DNA from: Klebsiella pneumoniae
Lineage (GTDB): Bacteria > Pseudomonadota > Gammaproteobacteria > Ga0077536
DNA: 10,784 bases
Assembly (NCBI GenBank): GCA_945873015.1
Contig: CAMCBY010000098.1
Location: 1-10,784 of the forward strand
Direction: 5' to 3'
In this document: positions 7,647 to 10,784 of the stretch, one piece after another
How positions within the stretch are numbered: the stretch's first letter is position 1
How the letters are laid out: each line of letters begins with the position of its first letter
Made by a program: the position numbers and the translations under genes
The notes under the pieces: generated by a model
Seen by the model: the letters and a program-made list of their open reading frames with translations, nothing else
What the model was told of the DNA's origin: nothing
Databases searched by the model: none

Positions 7647-8477
7647 TTAGTGCGAGTCGTCATGACTCTCGTGTGCCTGGCCCAGATACACGATGGTCAA
7701 CATCATGAAAATGTAGGCCTGCAGCGTGATGACCAGAATATGGAAAATCGCCCACGGCACGGACACCGCCCACTGCAACCAGAACGGAATGAGCGCAGTG
7801 ATCAGCACGAACACCAACTCGCCGGCGAACATGTTGCCGAACAGTCGCAAGGACAGCGACAGCGGCTTGGCGATGAAGGACACGAGTTCAAGAGGCAGGT
7901 TGGCAATCACCATCCACTTGCCGAAGGGATGAAACAGGAATTCGCCCGCGAATCCACCGATGCCCTTGACCTTGATGCCGTAATAAATCATCAGCAGGAA
8001 GACCGAAAGCGACATGCCGAAAGTGGCATTGACGTCGGTAGTCGGCACCATTTTCATATGCCCGAGACCGGCTGCGGAGGCGAGCATCGGCACCACATCG
8101 ACCGGCACCAGATCCATGAGGTTCATCATGAAGATCCAGGCGAATATCGTCAGCGCCAGCGGTGCAATCAGCGCGTTACGGCCGTGGAAGGCGTCCTTGA
8201 CGCTGCCGGCCACCATTTCGACCACCATCTCGATGAGCAACTGCAAGCGCGAAGGTTTGTCGACCGAGACATTGGCCGCGACCTTACGGAAGTAGTAACA
8301 GAATATAAAACCACACAACAACGCCCACCCCATGGTGTCGGCATTGATGGCCATAAAACCCATCGCCTTGGCGTCCGCGGCGGTATGCGCAAAACCCAGT
8401 GAACCATCGGGCAGACGCCCGTAGGTCAGGTTCTGGATGTGATGACCGATATATTCGGCGGGTGATCCCGATGACAT
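7647..8477 (-). CDS. atpB: F1Fo ATP synthase a subunit
   Basis: AtpB is the static membrane subunit that holds the two proton half-channels beside the c-ring. From the ATG at 8475-8477 it has 276 residues. The essential arginine is Arg211 in SLSLRLFGNMFAGEL, followed by Glu220. PWAIFHIL carries His246 and TLQAYIF carries Gln253, matching the channel residues of E. coli a. About five to six hydrophobic helices are visible, including 50-63, 104-122, 156-168, 190-210, 219-235 and 244-265. The tail is histidine- and acid-rich (HESHDDSH). A TTG at 8499-8501 would add eight residues and has an AGGA close by. The ATG is preferred because the family opens near this point (SxxEYIxHH) and GGA lies eight bases before it. 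It starts 30 bases after atpI. Confidence 0.96.
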   Translation of the reverse strand: MSSGSPAEYIGHHIQNLTYGRLPDGSLGFAHTAADAKAMGFMAINADTMGWALLCGFIFCYYFRKVAANVSVDKPSRLQLLIEMVVEMVAGSVKDAFHGRNALIAPLALTIFAWIFMMNLMDLVPVDVVPMLASAAGLGHMKMVPTTDVNATFGMSLSVFLLMIYYGIKVKGIGGFAGEFLFHPFGKWMVIANLPLELVSFIAKPLSLSLRLFGNMFAGELVFVLITALIPFWLQWAVSVPWAIFHILVITLQAYIFMMLTIVYLGQAHESHDDSH

Positions 8478-8507
8478 TGACGTGTTCCGAATTTCTTCCA
8501 ATCGTCC

Positions 8508-8963
8508 TTACAAAGAGGAACCAGCGCCCGGCGTCGGCGACCGCGGTGCTTCACCGACATCGATGAACAGCAGCGCCAGCCAGTTGACCGCAACCATCGC
8601 GAGATAACTCGCGACGACTAGCAGGAACACGACGTCCAGGAGCCGAATCGCAATCACGAACAATGCAATCGTGAATGCGATCTTGAGGAGTTCCCCCGTA
8701 TAAATTCCGCGCAACGACTCGCTCGGCGTTGCGCCAGGTCCCCGCCGCAGCAGGCGTCTGGCCAGATAGACATTGGGCACGATCGCGATGACAGTGCCGA
8801 CCAAGGCCGAATAAGCCGCGGTCTTTCCGAGCCAAACACCGAGAATGAACGTGCCAATCACCGCAGCCAGTGCCTGCATGACTATCAGCTTGTTCATGGC
8901 GTGCTGCGCGCGCTCGCGCTGTGGTCCACGAGCGACGCCGTTTTGGCGCTGACTTGTGAGCAC
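8508..8963 (-). CDS. atpI: ATP synthase protein I (AtpI), assembly/accessory membrane protein
   Basis: AtpI is a small membrane protein at the head of most atp operons. It is not part of the finished enzyme and has been linked to c-ring assembly and, in some bacteria, magnesium supply. From a GTG at 8961-8963 it has 151 residues. There are four hydrophobic segments: about 27-45, 50-67, 92-107 and 110-132. AYSALVGTVIAIVPNVYLA (49-67) is the recognisable family core. The first 22 residues are hydrophilic and arginine-rich. An ATG at 8895-8897 would remove them but has no Shine-Dalgarno sequence, while the GTG has only the weak AGAAGAAAG. The start is therefore uncertain. As the first atp gene it follows the 222-base non-coding region and precedes atpB. 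Confidence 0.88.
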   Translation of the reverse strand: MLTSQRQNGVARGPQRERAQHAMNKLIVMQALAAVIGTFILGVWLGKTAAYSALVGTVIAIVPNVYLARRLLRRGPGATPSESLRGIYTGELLKIAFTIALFVIAIRLLDVVFLLVVASYLAMVAVNWLALLFIDVGEAPRSPTPGAGSSL

Positions 8964-8991
8964 GCTTTCTTCTGCTGGCGTTAAGTCGGCG

Positions 8992-9021
8992 AGTTTAGCC
9001 GGTCATGCCGCAGCGCGGCAA
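8992..9021 (-). promoter_or_regulatory. Candidate sigma-70 promoter for the atp operon
   Basis: On the minus strand TTGCCG (9016-9021) and TAAACT (8992-8997) are separated by 18 bases; each matches the consensus at four of six positions. Transcription would begin near 8985, about 22 bases before the atpI GTG. The boxes are only moderate and were found by eye, so this is tentative. A 6-base-pair hairpin, TGCCGC-AGC-GCGGCA (9006-9020), overlaps the -35 box and spacer. Confidence 0.3.
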
Positions 9022-9041
9022 GCCTTGGCTGCGAAAAGTTT

Positions 9042-9064
9042 ACAAGTTGCCACCCCAAACTTGT
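9042..9064. repeat. Inverted repeat (possible operator) upstream of atpI
   Basis: ACAAGTT (9042-9048) and AACTTGT (9058-9064) form a perfect 7-base inverted repeat around a 9-base C-rich spacer. The centre-to-centre distance is 16 bases. It lies about 80-100 bases upstream of the atpI GTG and just upstream of the promoter candidate, as a dimeric regulator site might. No specific regulator is recognised. Confidence 0.4.
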
Positions 9065-9097
9065 GCAGACGCCGTCAGTGCGCATGCAGCGTGCAGG

Positions 9098-9136
9098 CAA
9101 AACCCCATTCTTACGAAGTAATACCTGTGGGTTTTG
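9098..9136. repeat. Stem-loop with 8-base arms between parB and atpI
   Basis: CAAAACCC (9098-9105) and GGGTTTTG (9129-9136) are perfect inverted copies around a 23-base loop. The loop contains a smaller dyad, TTAC-GAA-GTAA (9111-9121). In minus-strand RNA the arms end in GGGTTTTG, which has some look of a terminator for parAB, but the T run is short and the GC core is only three pairs. Terminator, regulatory site or chance are all possible. Confidence 0.35.
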
Positions 9137-9137
9137 A

Positions 9138-9166
9138 GCGCGGCCTGCGTGCCCGACGGCCCGCGC
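9138..9166. repeat. GC-rich hairpin just downstream of parB
   Basis: GCGCGGCC (9138-9145) pairs with GGCCCGCGC (9158-9166), leaving one unpaired base and a 12-base loop. It begins about 20 bases after the parB stop. It could protect the 3' end of the parAB transcript or help stop it, but no T run follows on either strand. Confidence 0.35.
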
Positions 9167-9185
9167 AACGATGCTGAACGCGTGG

Positions 9186-10064
9186 CTATTTGATGTGGGC
9201 AAGAATGCCATCGAGCTCATCCAGCGAGCCGTAGCTGATAACGAGCGTGCCCTTGCCTTTGCCGCCTGCCGCCTGGCGGATTGCGACCTCGGCACCGAGT
9301 CGCTCCGACAGCGATTGCTCAAGCTCGCGCACATTCGGGTCGATTTCGCGCTTGGGCGCAGCGGGTTTGTCGGCGTGTTCGCCTTTGAGCCGCCGCACCA
9401 GCGCCTCGGCCTCACGTACCGATAGGCCAGCAGTCGCTATTTTGCGCCCGGCCTCGACCTGCGTTGCGCCACTCAGACCGAGCAGAGCGCGGGCATGGCC
9501 CATTTCCAGATCGCCCCGCTCCAGCATTTCGCGGCACGGCGCTTCCAGTTCCAACAGCCGCAGCAGATTACTGACCGCCGCGCGCGAGCGGCCGACGGCG
9601 TCGGCCACTTCCTGGTGGGTCATGCTGAATTCGCGAATCAGTCGTTCCAGCGCCAATGCCTCTTCGACCGGATTGAGTTGCTCGCGCTGGATATTCTCAA
9701 TCAGCGCAATACTCATGGCCTGGGCGTCGGGCACGCGCTTGATGATGGCCGGGATGGTACTCAAGCCGGCCAACTGGGTGGCCCGCCAGCGCCGCTCGCC
9801 GGCAATCAATTCATACCGACCACCGTCGCCTATCGGGCGAATCACCACCGGCTGCACCACGCCCTGGGCTTTGATCGAATCGGCCAGTTCCTGCAGCGTG
9901 TCGGTCTTCATGTCGAGGCGGGGCTGGTACTGGCCGCGCTGGATGAGGTCGACCGGCACCATCTTCAGTTGATCGCCATTGGCTTCCTCGATCGCAACCT
10001 GGTCAGCCCCCAGGCCCAGTAAGGCGTCGAGGCCACGTCCGAGTCCGCGTTTCTTGATGCTCAT
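9186..10064 (-). CDS. parB: Chromosome-partitioning protein ParB (Spo0J family)
   Basis: ParB is a CTP-dependent DNA clamp that loads at parS sites near the origin, spreads along the DNA and works with ParA to segregate chromosomes. The 292 residues are typical. The N-terminal tail KKRGLGRGLDALLG (4-17) matches the usual ParA-contacting region. The ParB/Srx domain has QYQPR (45-49), the CTP-binding GERRWRA (89-95) and ENIQREQLNPVEEA (123-136). A helix-turn-helix (about 149-170, THQEVADAVGRSRAAVSNLL) recognises parS. The C-terminal dimerisation domain is about 243-292. The ATG at 10062-10064 lies 32 bases after the parA stop, which indicates one operon. I saw no 16-base parS palindrome in the window. 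Confidence 0.97.
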   Translation of the reverse strand: MSIKKRGLGRGLDALLGLGADQVAIEEANGDQLKMVPVDLIQRGQYQPRLDMKTDTLQELADSIKAQGVVQPVVIRPIGDGGRYELIAGERRWRATQLAGLSTIPAIIKRVPDAQAMSIALIENIQREQLNPVEEALALERLIREFSMTHQEVADAVGRSRAAVSNLLRLLELEAPCREMLERGDLEMGHARALLGLSGATQVEAGRKIATAGLSVREAEALVRRLKGEHADKPAAPKREIDPNVRELEQSLSERLGAEVAIRQAAGGKGKGTLVISYGSLDELDGILAHIK

Positions 10065-10096
10065 GGCCGCTCGTTACCCTTGCTTGCGCGCGGCAT

Positions 10097-10784
10097 TCAC
10101 GCCGCACTCGCCTCTTCGCGGCGCAGCATCTCGCCGGCCAAGGCCAGATAAGCCGTCGCACCGCTCGAGGATTTGTCGTAAATCAACGCCGGCAGACCGT
10201 GGCTTGGAGCCTCGGCCAGACGCACGTTGCGTGGAATGATGGTGCGATAGACCTGGTCGCCAAAGTGCTCGAGCAATTGACGGGAGACATCGTTGGCGAG
10301 GTTGTTGCGCGGGTCGAACATAGTGCGCAACAAACCTTCAATCTTGAGCCCGGGATTGAGAAAACGGCGGATTTTGTCGATGGTTTCGAGCAGCGCCGAC
10401 AGGCCTTCCAGAGCGAAGTATTCGCACTGGGTAGGGATCACCACCGCATCGGCCGCGACCAGCGCATTGACCGTCAGCATGTTCAGTGACGGTGGGCAAT
10501 CGATGACGATGTAGTCATACCGTTCGCGCACCGCATCGAGCGCATGGCGCAGACGCATTTCGCGCCCGAGTTCCTCCAGCAATCCGACTTCCGCGCCGGT
10601 CAGGTCGGCATTGCCCGGCAACAGGTGATAACCCGCGGTGGCATTGGTCACCAGCGCATCTTCGATGCTGCTGTCGCCCATCAGGACGTCATAGCTAGAA
10701 CGGAACAATTGGCGCTTGTCGATGCCGCTGCCCATCGTTGCATTGCCTTGCGGGTCGAGATCGATGAGCAGGGTCGGGCGCTTG
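10097..10784 (-). CDS. parA: Chromosome-partitioning ATPase ParA (Soj family), partial: C-terminal 228 residues
   Basis: ParA is a deviant-Walker ATPase that binds DNA non-specifically as an ATP dimer and moves ParB-parS complexes. The gene enters from the right edge, so its start and the Walker A P-loop lie outside the window. The visible part begins in the switch I region with LLIDLDPQGNAT, which is diagnostic of the family. It continues with the Walker B stretch YDYIVIDCPPSLNMLTVNAL, then VIPTQCEYFALEGL, RNNLANDV and IPRNVRLAEAPSHGLP. The TGA stop is at 10097-10099. The internal ATG at 10733-10735 is not the start, because the reading frame stays open and conserved to the window edge. Tight linkage to parB and placement before the atp operon point to a chromosomal rather than plasmid pair. 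Confidence 0.97.
   Translation of the reverse strand, partial: KRPTLLIDLDPQGNATMGSGIDKRQLFRSSYDVLMGDSSIEDALVTNATAGYHLLPGNADLTGAEVGLLEELGREMRLRHALDAVRERYDYIVIDCPPSLNMLTVNALVAADAVVIPTQCEYFALEGLSALLETIDKIRRFLNPGLKIEGLLRTMFDPRNNLANDVSRQLLEHFGDQVYRTIIPRNVRLAEAPSHGLPALIYDKSSSGATAYLALAGEMLRREEASAA

Noticed and set aside
7650..8402. 250-residue plus-strand open frame opposite atpB
   Set aside because: Its composition is dominated by His, Gln, Arg and Glu, which is the complement of hydrophobic codons in the a subunit; it is a shadow.
8964..9185. A small RNA, riboswitch or parS site in the parB-atpI gap
   Set aside because: No TGTTTCACGTGAAACA-like palindrome and no recognisable riboswitch core are present; only the inverted repeats listed above are seen.
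10735..10784. parA starting at the internal ATG at 10735
   Set aside because: The frame continues upstream to the window edge with LLIDLDPQGNAT, a conserved ParA motif, so the gene is truncated by the window and not short.

Overview
The window carries twelve protein-coding genes, all on the minus strand. They form a very conserved bacterial housekeeping neighbourhood, read from the right-hand end to the left: parA (5' end outside the window), parB, atpI, atpB, atpE, atpF, atpH, atpA, atpG, atpD, atpC, glmU and rraA (3' end outside the window). No gene is supported on the plus strand. No stretch longer than 300 bases lacks a gene; the longest gaps are 222 bases between parB and atpI and 143 bases between atpC and glmU. 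I see no tRNA, rRNA, CRISPR array, insertion sequence or phage gene.

The source is most likely a gammaproteobacterium with a moderately high G+C genome. The order parAB-atpIBEFHAGDC-glmU is typical of that class, where it usually lies near the replication origin. The ATP synthase subunits also resemble E. coli in length and motifs: alpha is 513 residues with GDRQTGKT at 169-176 and Arg376, b is 156 residues, and epsilon begins MAMT. I cannot place it to order or genus. The rraA product looks slightly closer to a beta/gammaproteobacterial RraA-like branch than to the E. coli protein.

Region by region: (1) 9186-10784, the chromosomal partition pair ParA/ParB. (2) 8964-9185, a non-coding region with several inverted repeats and a weak promoter candidate, probably where atp operon transcription starts. 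(3) 1897-8963, the complete nine-gene F1Fo ATP synthase operon: AtpI, then Fo subunits a, c and b, then F1 subunits delta, alpha, gamma, beta and epsilon. (4) 1810-1838, a clear intrinsic terminator behind atpC. (5) 389-1753, glmU, the bifunctional enzyme making UDP-GlcNAc. (6) 1-325, the start of rraA, an RNase E regulator family gene.

The atp genes together encode one proton-driven rotary machine plus its assembly helper. glmU feeds peptidoglycan and lipopolysaccharide synthesis, and parAB segregates the chromosome. The window is essentially ordinary, and I found no undescribed system. The best second-look items are the AT-rich leader before atpE, the cluster of inverted repeats before atpI, the terminator that isolates glmU, and the glmU-rraA adjacency.
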